Part shown: positions 16,422-25,244 of the stretch, in pieces | How the letters are laid out: each line of letters opens with the position of its first letter | How positions within the stretch are numbered: position 1 is the stretch's first letter | NCBI RefSeq assembly: GCF_029952445.1 | Contig: NZ_JAQPPK010000003.1 | Span: 62,001 to 126,000 of the forward strand | Reading direction: 5' to 3' | Length of the DNA: 64,000 nucleotides | Origin: Paenarthrobacter nitroguajacolicus | GTDB lineage: Bacteria; Actinomycetota; Actinomycetes; Actinomycetales; Micrococcaceae | Program-made: the position numbers and the translations under genes | The notes under the pieces: model-generated | What the model saw: only the letters and a program-made list of their open reading frames with translations | What the model was told of the DNA's origin: nothing | Databases searched by the model: none

Positions 16422-16997
16422 GTGCTGATCTCTGACCGCGATATACGTGCCGAAATAGACTCCCAGCGGATTGTTCTTGAGCCGTACGATCCCGCGATGG
16501 TGCAGCCGTCTTCCGTGGACGTGCGTATTGACCGGTTCTTCCGGCTCTTCGACAACCACAAATACGCCCACATCGACCCCGCCGAGGAGCAGCCCGAGCT
16601 GACCCGGCTGGTGGAGGTGGAAGGCGACGAGCCCTTCATTCTGCACCCGGGAGAATTCGTGCTCGGCTCGACCTACGAGACTGTGAGCCTGGCCGACGAC
16701 ATCGCTGCCCGGCTTGAAGGCAAGTCCTCCCTGGGGCGCCTCGGGTTGCTCACGCACTCGACGGCCGGCTTCATCGATCCGGGCTTTTCCGGACACGTGA
16801 CCTTGGAACTGTCCAACGTGGCCACGCTTCCCATCAAGCTGTGGCCGGGCATGAAGATTGGCCAGTTGTGCTTCTTCCGGCTCACTTCCTCTGCCGAGCA
16901 CCCCTACGGCTCCGGCGAATACGGCAACCGTTACCAAGGCCAGCGTGGCCCTACCGCCAGCCGCAGCCACCAGAACTTTCACCGGACGTCCATCTAG
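16422..16997 (+). CDS. dcd: dCTP deaminase, dUMP-forming type
   Basis: A 191-residue nucleotide enzyme that deaminates dCTP; actinobacterial homologues such as the M. tuberculosis enzyme are bifunctional and release dUMP directly, supplying thymidylate synthesis. The GTG start yields [13 protein letters not shown], the usual N terminus. Motifs: [10 protein letters not shown] (residue about 26), [12 protein letters not shown] (about 102), [13 protein letters not shown] (about 117, containing the catalytic Glu region and nucleotide contacts) and the tail [15 protein letters not shown] that closes over the triphosphate. Length fits the family exactly. It is divergent from the CAP gene and followed by a cluster of palindromic repeats. 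Confidence 0.92.
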
Positions 16998-17034
16998 CAG
17001 CCGGGCCACCTTCTTGTACCTCGCGCTCCACCTT

Positions 17035-17232
17035 GCGCCGAGGGGTTAGCTCCCGCCCCTTTGGTTTGCGCTTGTTTGCGCCGAGGGGTTAGCTCTCGCC
17101 CTTTTGGCGGGTTCTTTTGGTTGATAGGTCGCCCCTCGGCGAGCCGGGTGTGTGGGCAACTTTTGGTTTGCGCCGAGGGGTTAGCTCTCGCCCTTTTGGT
17201 GGGTTCTAAGGGTTGGTATGTCGCCCCTCGGC
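17035..17232. repeat. Cluster of three GCCGAGGGG...CCCCTCGGC palindromic repeats
   Basis: One partial unit (from about 17035) and two full units (17078-17141 and 17170-17232). Each full unit is about 64 bp, begins CGCCGAGGGGTTAGCTC, contains CGCCCTTTTGG and ends GTCGCCCCTCGGCG, so the ends are inverted 10-bp repeats. A fourth copy is at 18241-18299. The block lies between dcd and the DUF559-like gene. Such units could fold into hairpins that stop transcription or form a dispersed REP/MITE-like element. Confidence 0.7.
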
Positions 17233-17310
17233 GAGCCTTCCTGGACCCCACTACTCCTCCACACTGTGGGTAACCGCCCACGGGATGCCGGACCGTGCAA
17301 ACAATGGCTG

Positions 17311-18252
17311 ATGAGGACTTCTCCGCCACTTCCAGCCGTGCTTCAAGGCCGTTCATTCTCCCTTGCCGAGCAGCGGGCGGCAGGCCTACCGGATCATCGC
17401 GCCTGGAACGGCGATCTCCGCGTTGCCAGTAGGGGAATCCGTGTTCCCTGGGGCCAGGAGCAGGATCCGGCACACACTGCCCGGCTCCTCACCGACATGA
17501 GCGACGGGGCCATTTGTTGCCGGGAAACGGCGGCCATGCTGTGGGGATGCCCGTTGCCGTGGGCCGAGCAGCTGGATTTCATGGTTCACCTGACCCGGGC
17601 GGACGGTGCTTTTAGGCCGCAGCGGAAGGGCGTCCGTGGACATCGGATGGTGCTGGGCGCGTCCGACGTCGCGTACAAGGACGGCATTCCTCTGACGAGT
17701 CCTTCCCGGACATGGCTGGATCTCGCCGCAGTGCTGCCGTTCGAGGATTTGGTGGCGGCGGCCGACCATTTCATCTGCAGCCAGACACGGAGCTTCGGGC
17801 ACAACCGCATTCCTCTCTGCTCGCTGAAAGATTTGAAGGAACAAGTGGAAAGGCATGCCGGCGCGAGGGGGATAAGGAAGGCGCGGGCCGCGTTGGAGTT
17901 GGCCAGGGTGGGAGCCGATTCGGTGCCGGAGACCCGGCTGCGGCTGGCAATCGGCCGCGCTTTCCTGCCAGAACCAACACTAAGTTATGTGGTGCTGGAG
18001 CCCTCGGGCCGGGAAGTGGCATGGCCGGATCTCGCCTTTCCGGAATTCAAGGTTGCGGTCAATTACGACGGCGACCATCACCTCAGTGCCGCCCAGAAGG
18101 AATCCGACATCCGGCGGGAAGCCTTACTCGCAGCGAATGGCTGGATCTCAGTGGTCGTCACTGCCGAGCAAGTGAGGGAACGTGGCTATGCCGGAGTCGC
18201 CGGGCAAATCCGGGAGGCCCTTGTCCGTGGGGGCTGGGTTTCGAGGGGTTAG
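17311..18252 (+). CDS. DUF559-like domain protein (restriction-endonuclease-like fold)
   Basis: A 313-residue protein common in Arthrobacter-type genomes. The N-terminal half resembles AbiEi-like/HTH proteins (ICCRETAAMLWGCPLP, then SPSRTWLDLAAVLPFEDLVAAAD). The C-terminal 100 residues match DUF559/Vsr-like endonuclease folds: a conserved E (VPETRLRLAI), then WPDLAFPEFKVAVNYDGDHH and the late LAANGW (QxD/Y-DGxxH pattern). I chose the ATG at 17311; longer versions run into the repeat block. The last codons and TAG stop lie inside a copy of the palindromic repeat. Possible phage-defence or toxin role is inference from the fold only. Confidence 0.7.
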   Translation: MRTSPPLPAVLQGRSFSLAEQRAAGLPDHRAWNGDLRVASRGIRVPWGQEQDPAHTARLLTDMSDGAICCRETAAMLWGCPLPWAEQLDFMVHLTRADGAFRPQRKGVRGHRMVLGASDVAYKDGIPLTSPSRTWLDLAAVLPFEDLVAAADHFICSQTRSFGHNRIPLCSLKDLKEQVERHAGARGIRKARAALELARVGADSVPETRLRLAIGRAFLPEPTLSYVVLEPSGREVAWPDLAFPEFKVAVNYDGDHHLSAAQKESDIRREALLAANGWISVVVTAEQVRERGYAGVAGQIREALVRGGWVSRG

Positions 18253-18340
18253 CTCTCGCCTTTTTGGTGGGGTTTTTTGGTTGGTATGTCGCCCCTCGGT
18301 GCACCTCGTGGGGTGGGATCTCGCCCCTCGGGGGCAGGTT
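18241..18340. repeat. Fourth copy of the GAGGGG...CCCCTC palindromic repeat
   Basis: The unit 18241-18299 (TCGAGGGGTTAGCTCTCGCC ... GTCGCCCCTCGG) is homologous to the copies at 17035-17232 but sits at the 3' end of the DUF559-like gene, so the gene is bracketed by the repeat family. A shorter related piece (ATCTCGCCCCTCGGGG) follows at about 18319-18334. Confidence 0.68.
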
Positions 18341-19538
18341 AGGCCGGGGCGCGGTCCGTCGTGCGGGGCGGGGTCTTCGGGGACCGCCGGAGTGCCTTGA
18401 CCACGGGCTCCACGAAGCGGGCGGCCAAGGGACCAACAATGGCCATGATGAGGACGTAAGCCGTGGCCAGTGCAGCGAGCTCGTGGGGGACGGCGCCGGA
18501 AGCCACAGCGAGGCCGGCGATGACAATCGAGAACTCTCCGCGGGCAATGAGTGCGGCGCCTGCGCGGAACCGGCCGGGCATGGCGATGCCGGCTCTCTTG
18601 GCTGCCCAGATCCCCGTGAGCATCTTGGTGGCGGCCGTGAGCACTGCAAGCAGGAGGGCCCAGCCCAGGACGGGGGGAATCGAGGTGGGATCGGTGTTGA
18701 GTCCGAAGGCTACGAAGAAGATCGCGGCAAACAGGTCCCTCAGGGGCTCAAGGATCCGGGTGGCATTGTGGGCAGTCGCGCCGGAGATCGCGATCCCCAG
18801 CATGAACGCTCCCACGGCGGCCGATACCTGGAGAGCCGATGCGATCCCGGCCACCAGCAATGCCAGCCCCAGGACATTGAGGAGGAAGACTTCGGAGTTC
18901 TCGCTGTGGATTGCTTGTGACACCCGATGGCCATGCTTGAGGGCGATCACCAGCACCACTGTGACCACCGCCAGCGCAATGCCGACGGTCTGCAGACCAC
19001 CCAGGAATCCGACGCCGGCGAGGATGGCGGTGAGGATGGGCAGGTAGATGGCCATCGCAAGGTCTTCGAACACCAGGATGGACAGCACCACAGGAGTTTC
19101 CCGGTTGCCGATCCGGCCAAGGTCGGTAATGACTTTCGCGGCGATGCCGGAGGACGAAATGTAGGTGACGCCGCCCATGACGATCGCGCCAACGAGGCCC
19201 CAGCCCAGCAGGACGGCCAATCCGGCACCCGGCAGGAAGTTGAGCACAAAGTCCATGACGCCCGCTTGCCAGGAGCGGCGAAGCCCCGTAACCAGCTCCG
19301 AAGCCGTATATTCCAACCCGAGCATAAGCAGCAGCAGGATGACGCCCATCTCGCCGGAGAGGTGGGCGAACTCGTGCATGCCGTCCAGCTTGACGAACCC
19401 GCCGGCACCGAACGCCAGGCCACCCACCAGATAGAGGGGAATGGGAGACATGCCGATTCTGCCCGCTAACCGAGCCAGGAGGCCGAGGCAGAACACGACG
19501 GCCCCCAGTTCAATGAGGGCTACTGCGAGCGGATCCAT
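18339..19538 (-). CDS. Cation:proton antiporter, CPA2/KefB type (KhtU-like)
   Basis: A 399-residue inner-membrane protein with about 12 hydrophobic segments, of the CPA2 Na+(K+)/H+ exchanger family. Typical pieces are the early helix ARLAGRIGMSPIPLYLVGGLAFG, the ALAMAIYLP-preceding VVLSILVFEDLAMAIYLP helix with the conserved Glu-Asp pair, and late ALIARGEFSIVI with the conserved Arg-Gly-Glu-Phe. The short tail is Arg/Pro-rich and has no RCK domain of its own; that role is taken by the gene just upstream. It probably exports K+ (or Na+) in exchange for H+. Confidence 0.85.
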   Translation of the reverse strand: MDPLAVALIELGAVVFCLGLLARLAGRIGMSPIPLYLVGGLAFGAGGFVKLDGMHEFAHLSGEMGVILLLLMLGLEYTASELVTGLRRSWQAGVMDFVLNFLPGAGLAVLLGWGLVGAIVMGGVTYISSSGIAAKVITDLGRIGNRETPVVLSILVFEDLAMAIYLPILTAILAGVGFLGGLQTVGIALAVVTVVLVIALKHGHRVSQAIHSENSEVFLLNVLGLALLVAGIASALQVSAAVGAFMLGIAISGATAHNATRILEPLRDLFAAIFFVAFGLNTDPTSIPPVLGWALLLAVLTAATKMLTGIWAAKRAGIAMPGRFRAGAALIARGEFSIVIAGLAVASGAVPHELAALATAYVLIMAIVGPLAARFVEPVVKALRRSPKTPPRTTDRAPA

Positions 19539-19544
19539 CCCGGG

Positions 19545-20027
19545 TCAGCCGTTGCGGAGGATGTCGGCTGCCGAGTCAAGTCCTTCCTGGGTGCCGACCG
19601 CTACGAGCAGATCACCGGTGTGAAGTACGACGTCGGGCGCCGGCGACGGGACAACCTCGCCTTCGCGCATGATCGCCACGATGGAAACGCCACTGCGGGT
19701 GCGGATTTGGGCTTTGCCCATTGCCTGGTTCACAAACGGAGAATCAGCGGTGATGGAGAACTGGCGTGTGACGATACCAGGAATCTCGCGGTGCGCCTCG
19801 GCCAGGCGCATGGCAATGTGCTGCCCGCCTAGGAGGTTCCCCAAGGTTGATGCTTCGTCCGCGGTCAAAGGGATGGAGGCCTGGCAAGTGTCGGGGTCGT
19901 CCCACGTGGACACGAAAAGTTCGGTTTCGCCTTCGCGCAATTCGACTACGCCAATACGGCGGCCCGAGGCCGTCACGAAGTCCTTCCGGATGCCAAGGCC
20001 CGGAAGTTCGGTCTCATCCACGTTCAT
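19545..20027 (-). CDS. TrkA-C (RCK_C) domain regulatory subunit, KhtT-like
   Basis: A 160-residue soluble protein that should gate the antiporter encoded 6 bp downstream. The N-terminal half (MNVDETELPGLGIRKDFVTASGRRIGVVE) matches KhtT, and the C-terminal RCK_C/TrkA-C domain (GKAQIRTRSGVSIVAIMREGEVVPSPAPD ... GDLLVAVGT) is complete. In Bacillus subtilis KhtT binds c-di-AMP and regulates KhtU; by analogy this pair may answer to c-di-AMP or pH. Gene order (T then U) is the same as khtTU. Confidence 0.83.
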   Translation of the reverse strand: MNVDETELPGLGIRKDFVTASGRRIGVVELREGETELFVSTWDDPDTCQASIPLTADEASTLGNLLGGQHIAMRLAEAHREIPGIVTRQFSITADSPFVNQAMGKAQIRTRSGVSIVAIMREGEVVPSPAPDVVLHTGDLLVAVGTQEGLDSAADILRNG

Positions 20028-20091
20028 AGCTCCACCCTAAACTCTGTTGAACCGGTCCGGTACGTTGTTGACGCCATCCGTCCCTATGTAG

Positions 20092-21495
20092 TTAACGCTC
20101 TGGTACTACCGCTATTTCCACTTTGGCCGGAGGCTTAACCGGCAGGATCACCAGGAGCCCGGCTAGGAGCACAACCATGATCCCGAGGATGCCCCAGCGC
20201 TGGGCTTCTCCGGCAGCAACGAGCGGGGAGGCGATGGCGATGCACAGAGTAAACAGTGTGGGAGCCAGGAAGCTGACGGCCCTCCCAGTGGTTGCGTAAA
20301 TGCCGAACAATTCGCCGGACTCGCCAGCCGGGGCAAGCCTGGCCAGGTAGGCCCGGGAGGAGGACTGCGCGGGTCCCACGAACAGGCAGAGGAGAAGTCC
20401 AAAGATCCAGAACGTGGCAGATCCGGGCCACTGGTTGCCGAAGAAGACGTAGTCGCCGTTGCCGAGGATCAGGATGAAGGTCCCCGCGGTCAGCAGCCCT
20501 ATCAGGGACAGGACAATGACTGCTTTGGGTCCGATTCTGTCATCCAGGAAGCCGCCGATAATCGCGCCCACAGCGGCCACAACGTTGCCGAAGATTGCGA
20601 AGAAGATGACCTCTTTGAGTTCGAATCCAAAGGTTCCAGCAGCGATCACGCCACCAAAGGTGAACACGGCCGCGAGGCCGTCGCGGAAGATGGCGCTGGA
20701 CAGCAGGAAGTAGATGGTGTGCGGGCTGGTTTTGTAGATGGCCCGGATCCTGCGGATCAGCAGTTTGTAGGAATCGAAGAAGCCCAAAGCCGCCGTATCC
20801 TTCTTCACCGACACCTCAGGAACCGCAAACATCACGGGGAGGGCAAAGATGAAGAACCACAGGGCAGAGAAGACAGCCACCAGCCGGATGTTCAGAGAGT
20901 CCTGGGTGGATGCGCCGAACCAGTCGAAGGAAGGCTGGACAAAAAGTTGCAGGACGAGCAGGAGCGCCACGATCCCGCCCAGGTATCCCATTCCCCAACC
21001 AAAACCGCTGACTTTGCCTATATTCCGGGGAGTGGAGATCTGGGCGAGCATGGCATTGTAGTTGACGCCAGCAAACTCAAAGAACACATTGCCCAAGGCG
21101 ATCAGGCAGACTCCCAACAGCAGGAATTCCGGCCGCGGGAAGACGAAAAAACAAAGTCCGGTGAGTACTGCCGTCGCCGCTGTGTTGACGCCGAGCCAGA
21201 GTTTCCGCCTGCCCCCGGCATCGGAGCGCTGCCCAGTTACCGGTGCCAACAGTGCGATGGCCAGGCCTGCAATGGCCAGGGCCGCACCCAAGGCCGCCGA
21301 TGCCGCATCTTCTCCGCCGAAGGCATTGGACGTGAGGTAAACCGTGAAGACGAACGTCGTCATGACCGCGTTGAAGGCGGCCGAGCCCCAATCCCAGGAC
21401 GCCCAAGCGAGGATCTGGCCTTTTTTGGAGGCGACTGGGCCCGAGGCGAGCTCGGATGTCGGGTGGGAGGCTTCGGGAACTGCGGCCGCGTTCAT
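20092..21495 (-). CDS. MFS transporter, UMF1/Atg22-like
   Basis: A 467-residue membrane protein with about 12 hydrophobic segments. The opening QILAWASWDWGSAAFNAVMTTFVFTVYLT is the typical start of the Atg22/UMF1 group, with the cytosolic loop VTGQRSDAGGRRKLWLG and the motif FFEFAGVNYNAMLAQIS. I chose the ATG at MNAAAVPEA because the upstream frame has no family match. It is divergent from the Mrp operon (217 bp apart). Eukaryotic Atg22 exports vacuolar amino acids; the bacterial substrate is unknown. Confidence 0.8.
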   Translation of the reverse strand: MNAAAVPEASHPTSELASGPVASKKGQILAWASWDWGSAAFNAVMTTFVFTVYLTSNAFGGEDAASAALGAALAIAGLAIALLAPVTGQRSDAGGRRKLWLGVNTAATAVLTGLCFFVFPRPEFLLLGVCLIALGNVFFEFAGVNYNAMLAQISTPRNIGKVSGFGWGMGYLGGIVALLLVLQLFVQPSFDWFGASTQDSLNIRLVAVFSALWFFIFALPVMFAVPEVSVKKDTAALGFFDSYKLLIRRIRAIYKTSPHTIYFLLSSAIFRDGLAAVFTFGGVIAAGTFGFELKEVIFFAIFGNVVAAVGAIIGGFLDDRIGPKAVIVLSLIGLLTAGTFILILGNGDYVFFGNQWPGSATFWIFGLLLCLFVGPAQSSSRAYLARLAPAGESGELFGIYATTGRAVSFLAPTLFTLCIAIASPLVAAGEAQRWGILGIMVVLLAGLLVILPVKPPAKVEIAVVPER

Positions 21496-21711
21496 AGTGT
21501 GAATGCTATAGGGGCAGGGAGGGCCGCGGGCAGATGACAGACCGCGGTGTGTGGACAACCCGAGGGATCCGTCAGGTCCAGGGCCGTCCGCCAGCCTGCA
21601 CACGTGGCCAAAAACTGTCGGGCCCCCTTGATAAACTAGGTGGACTGAACCCAACGTATGACCGCCTGCTCCAACTTTTGACAATTCCTTCCTGACTTTG
21701 CGGAGAAAACA

Positions 21712-24700
21712 GTGATCACAGTTCTCGCCATCACCTTTGTAGCGGCAACTGTGGCGCCCTTGATCTTCCGCTCACTTGGACGCAACGCGTTCTACGTTTT
21801 GGCCGCCGTCCCTGCGGCCGCCTTCGTGTGGCTGGTCCTTCAGTACGGCCCCGTATATTCCGGTGGCGGCATAGAAGAAGTGCTGCCGTGGATTCCCAGC
21901 CTGCAGCTTGAACTCGCATTCCGGATGGATCCCTTGGCTTGGGTCATGTCCTTGCTGATTCTGGGTGTCGGCGCGCTGGTGCTGGTCTATTGCGCCCGCT
22001 ATTTCAAGAACAAGGATCCGGGCCTCGGTGGTTTCGGTGCCCAGCTGCTGGCCTTCGCGGGTGCCATGTTCGGCCTGGTCACTTCCGACGACCTCCTGAT
22101 GCTGTTCATCTTCTGGGAACTCACCACCATCCTGTCCTACCTGTTGATTGGTTATGCCCGCACCCGTTTGGCGGCACGCCGGTCGGCCCTGCAAGCGCTG
22201 ATGGTCACTACCGCGGGCGGACTGGCAATGCTGGTGGGCCTCATCATCGTCGGCCAAGCGGCGGGAACGTACCGCATCTCGACCATTCTGGACCAGGCCG
22301 GGACGCTCATGAGCGGACCGATGGAGGGCGCGGTGACCGCCGCCGTCGTACTGATCCTGGTGGGTGCCATCACCAAATCGGCGCTTGTTCCGTTCCACTT
22401 CTGGCTCCCAGGCGCCATGGCCGCACCTACGCCGGTCAGTGCCTACCTGCACGCGGCCGCGATGGTGAAGGCCGGCATCTACATCGTCGCGCGGCTGGCC
22501 CCGGGTTTTGCCGCGTCGGACTTCTGGCTGCCGGTGGTGCTGGGGCTTGGACTGGCCACGATGCTGGTTGGCGGCTACCGCGCGCTGCGGCAGACGGACA
22601 TCAAACTCATCCTTGCCTATGGGACGGTGAGCCAACTCGGCTTCCTCACCATGGTGGTGGGGCTGGGACGGCCCGACGCCGCCCTGGCTGGTCTCGGGCT
22701 GCTGCTGGCTCACGGCTTGTTCAAAGCCACGTTGTTCCTGGTTGTCGGTATCATCGACCACCAATCCGGAACCCGCGACATCCGCAAGCTCTCAGGAGTT
22801 TTCCGTTCCTCCCGGGCGCTGGGTGTGGTTGCGGCGATTGCGGCCGCATCCATGGCGGGGGTGCCGCCGTTGGCCGGTTTCGTCGCCAAGGAATCGGTGT
22901 TCGAAGCCTTCGTTCACTACGGAACCGGTCACGAGGCCACCGCCTGGGGCATCTGGATCCTGGTGGGTCTGGTCATCGGCTCAATTCTCACCTTCGCCTA
23001 CAGCGCCCGTTTCATGTGGGGTGCGTTCGCGGTCAAGCCCGGCGTGGAAGCCACCCCTTTCAAACCCATCAAGCCCGCGTTCCTGGCAGCCCCGGCCATC
23101 CTCAGCCTGCTCACCATCGTGTACGGCCTGTGGCCCGCACCCGTGGACACCTGGATCCAGCCTTACGCTGCGTTGTTCGCTGACGGTCCGGACGCGGTCG
23201 ACGCCGGCCACTTGGCTTTATGGCACGGCGTCACCCCTGCGCTGGGGCTGACTGCGATCACGTTCGCTTTGGGCGCGGCCATGTTCTACGGGCGGAACAT
23301 CGTTGCCCGTCTCCAGGGCCTGGTTCCCGACTGGGTTGACGGCGACCGCGCGTACCAAAACACCATTGGCGCCCTGGACGATGTTGCCGTCTGGGTGACG
23401 GGCCGCACGCAGCGTGGTTCGCTGTACTTCTACCTGGCAGTGATCCTGACTGTCGCGTTCGCTGTTCCGCTGACCGCCTTGATCATGGCCAACAAGCCCC
23501 TGCCGGACGGCGTCTACTTCATCGACCCCAACTCGCCCTTGCAACTGGTGGCGGGAGCCGGAATCGTGGTCGGGGCGTTGGCCGCTGTACGTGCCAACAA
23601 ACGATTCCTCGCGGTGCTCATGGTCTCCGTGACCGGCTACGGCATTGCCCTCATGTTCGCGCTCCAAGGTGCTCCGGACCTGGCGCTGACGCAGATGCTG
23701 GTGGAAACCATTGTGCTGGTGGCTTTCGTTCTGGCCATGCGCAGCCTGCCCGCGGAGTTGAGGGACAGGACCGGAGGCAGGCTCAGGGTCATCCGCGTCA
23801 TCATCGGCGCAGCCTTTGGCATCACCATGATTTTCGTGGCCATCTACGCCATGGGTGCCCGCGTTGCCACCCCCGTTTCCCTCGACTTCCCCCGCCTGGC
23901 CTACGAGGGCGGAGGTGGACTCAACGTGGTCAACGTGACCCTCGTGGACATCCGCGCCTGGGATACGTTCGGCGAAATTTCCGTGTTGGCAATCGCTGCC
24001 ACGGGTGTCGCGAGCCTGATCTTCGTCCGGAGCCGTGGCGACCGCATCAAGACCTCCGAGGCGGTGCCGGAAGGCAGCGTGGGGCGCCGCACCGGCGTCG
24101 AGCGTGATTCCCGGGCAGGCGCCACGCTGGCAGTGGCGAGGAAGTTCACCGACGTCACCCGCGATGCCTGGCTGGTGGCCGGCCGTACTCTGGCTCCGGA
24201 ACGGCGTTCGATCATTTTCGAAGTGGTCACCCGGCTCATCTTCCACTCGATGATCGTCTTCTCCATCTATCTCCTCCTGGCAGGGCACAACCTGCCCGGC
24301 GGAGGGTTCGCAGGCGGCCTGACGGCAGGGCTCGCCCTGACCATCCGCTATCTTGCCGGCGGACGGTTCGAGCTGAGCGAGGCAGCGACCATCAGTGCCG
24401 GAACGCTTCTCGGAACAGGACTTGCGACGGCGGCCGCGTCCGGCTTGGTCCCGTTGTTCCTGGGCGGGCAGGTATTCCAGAGCGCCATTATCGAGTTCTG
24501 GCTGCCGGTCTTTGGAGACGTCAAGTTCGTCACGTCCACCATCTTCGATATCGGCGTGTACATCGTGGTGGTGGGGTTGGCGCTGGACGTCCTCCGCAGC
24601 CTCGGCGCCGAAATCGACGAGCACTTTGAAGGCAAGGGCGCGCCCCTCACTGAGGAAGACGCCGCCGAGCAAGCCGGGATGGCACAAGAAGCCGGACTGG

Positions 24701-24747
24701 CCCAGGAAGCCGCCGACTCGGTCGCGTCCGGGAAAGGTACCGCATGA
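21712..24747 (+). CDS. mnhA: Mrp-type Na+/H+ antiporter subunit A (fused with subunit B domain)
   Basis: A 1011-residue membrane protein, first gene of a six-gene Mrp operon that exchanges Na+ for H+ and supports pH and salt homeostasis. The N-terminal 500 residues match the proton-channel ND5/NuoL-like core (SDDLLMLFIFWELTTILSYLLIGY; AAPTPVSAYLHAAAMVKAGIYIVARL with the conserved Lys; GTVSQLGFLTMVVGLG; PPLAGFVAKE). Residues about 820-970 match subunit B (FEVVTRLIFHSMIVFSIYLLLAGHNLPGGGFAGGL), so A and B are one polypeptide. The start is a GTG; the stop overlaps the mnhC start (ATGA). Confidence 0.92.
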   Translation: MITVLAITFVAATVAPLIFRSLGRNAFYVLAAVPAAAFVWLVLQYGPVYSGGGIEEVLPWIPSLQLELAFRMDPLAWVMSLLILGVGALVLVYCARYFKNKDPGLGGFGAQLLAFAGAMFGLVTSDDLLMLFIFWELTTILSYLLIGYARTRLAARRSALQALMVTTAGGLAMLVGLIIVGQAAGTYRISTILDQAGTLMSGPMEGAVTAAVVLILVGAITKSALVPFHFWLPGAMAAPTPVSAYLHAAAMVKAGIYIVARLAPGFAASDFWLPVVLGLGLATMLVGGYRALRQTDIKLILAYGTVSQLGFLTMVVGLGRPDAALAGLGLLLAHGLFKATLFLVVGIIDHQSGTRDIRKLSGVFRSSRALGVVAAIAAASMAGVPPLAGFVAKESVFEAFVHYGTGHEATAWGIWILVGLVIGSILTFAYSARFMWGAFAVKPGVEATPFKPIKPAFLAAPAILSLLTIVYGLWPAPVDTWIQPYAALFADGPDAVDAGHLALWHGVTPALGLTAITFALGAAMFYGRNIVARLQGLVPDWVDGDRAYQNTIGALDDVAVWVTGRTQRGSLYFYLAVILTVAFAVPLTALIMANKPLPDGVYFIDPNSPLQLVAGAGIVVGALAAVRANKRFLAVLMVSVTGYGIALMFALQGAPDLALTQMLVETIVLVAFVLAMRSLPAELRDRTGGRLRVIRVIIGAAFGITMIFVAIYAMGARVATPVSLDFPRLAYEGGGGLNVVNVTLVDIRAWDTFGEISVLAIAATGVASLIFVRSRGDRIKTSEAVPEGSVGRRTGVERDSRAGATLAVARKFTDVTRDAWLVAGRTLAPERRSIIFEVVTRLIFHSMIVFSIYLLLAGHNLPGGGFAGGLTAGLALTIRYLAGGRFELSEAATISAGTLLGTGLATAAASGLVPLFLGGQVFQSAIIEFWLPVFGDVKFVTSTIFDIGVYIVVVGLALDVLRSLGAEIDEHFEGKGAPLTEEDAAEQAGMAQEAGLAQEAADSVASGKGTA

Positions 24748-25244
24748 GCATCAACCTGACCCTGCTGATCGTCATGGGCGTGCTCTACGCCTGCGGCATC
24801 TACCTCATCCTGGAACGCAGCCTGACCCGCGTGCTGCTGGGATTGATGCTGCTGGCCAATGCCACCAACATCCTGATCCTGAGCACCGGCGGGTACGCAG
24901 GGCTGGCGCCCTTCTTCACCAAGGAAACGAACCCGGATTCCTATAGTGACCCCCTTCCGCAAGCACTGATCCTGACCTCGATCGTCATTTCCTTCGCCGT
25001 GACAGCATTCATGCTGGGCATCATTTACCGCACCTGGGTCCTTGCCCGCCAGGACGAGATCCAGGACGACCTCGAAGACGTCCGCGTGGCCAAGACCCCC
25101 AGCTTCGATGCCGAGGACGACGCAATCGTGCCATTGGAAACCTCGGAGTTCGCGATCACGCCGTCCAGCACCCAGGACCGGAACCACCCGGAAGCAACAG
25201 AGACCCCCAACTCGTCAACAACGCAGGAAGGAGGCAGCGCGTGA
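24744..25244 (+). CDS. mnhC: Na+/H+ antiporter subunit C (NuoK-like)
   Basis: A 166-residue subunit with three hydrophobic segments in its first 100 residues, homologous to NuoK: LLIVMGVLYACGIYLILERSLTRVLLGLMLLANATNILILSTGGY, ending at the segment LILTSIVISFAVTAFML. The last 60 residues are a hydrophilic tail absent from shorter MrpC proteins. It overlaps mnhA and mnhD by 4 bp on each side, so the operon is translationally coupled. Confidence 0.9.
   Translation: MSINLTLLIVMGVLYACGIYLILERSLTRVLLGLMLLANATNILILSTGGYAGLAPFFTKETNPDSYSDPLPQALILTSIVISFAVTAFMLGIIYRTWVLARQDEIQDDLEDVRVAKTPSFDAEDDAIVPLETSEFAITPSSTQDRNHPEATETPNSSTTQEGGSA

Noticed and set aside
15573..16997. A 474-residue rightward open frame covering dcd and the CAP linker
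   Set aside because: Only the part from 16422 matches a protein family (dCTP deaminase). The rest is the complement of a Pro/Thr/Ser-rich linker, which leaves long stop-free antisense frames.
23218..24687. A 489-residue leftward frame inside mnhA
   Set aside because: It is rich in His, Gln and Asp, the mirror of a membrane protein; mnhA is fully supported by homology.
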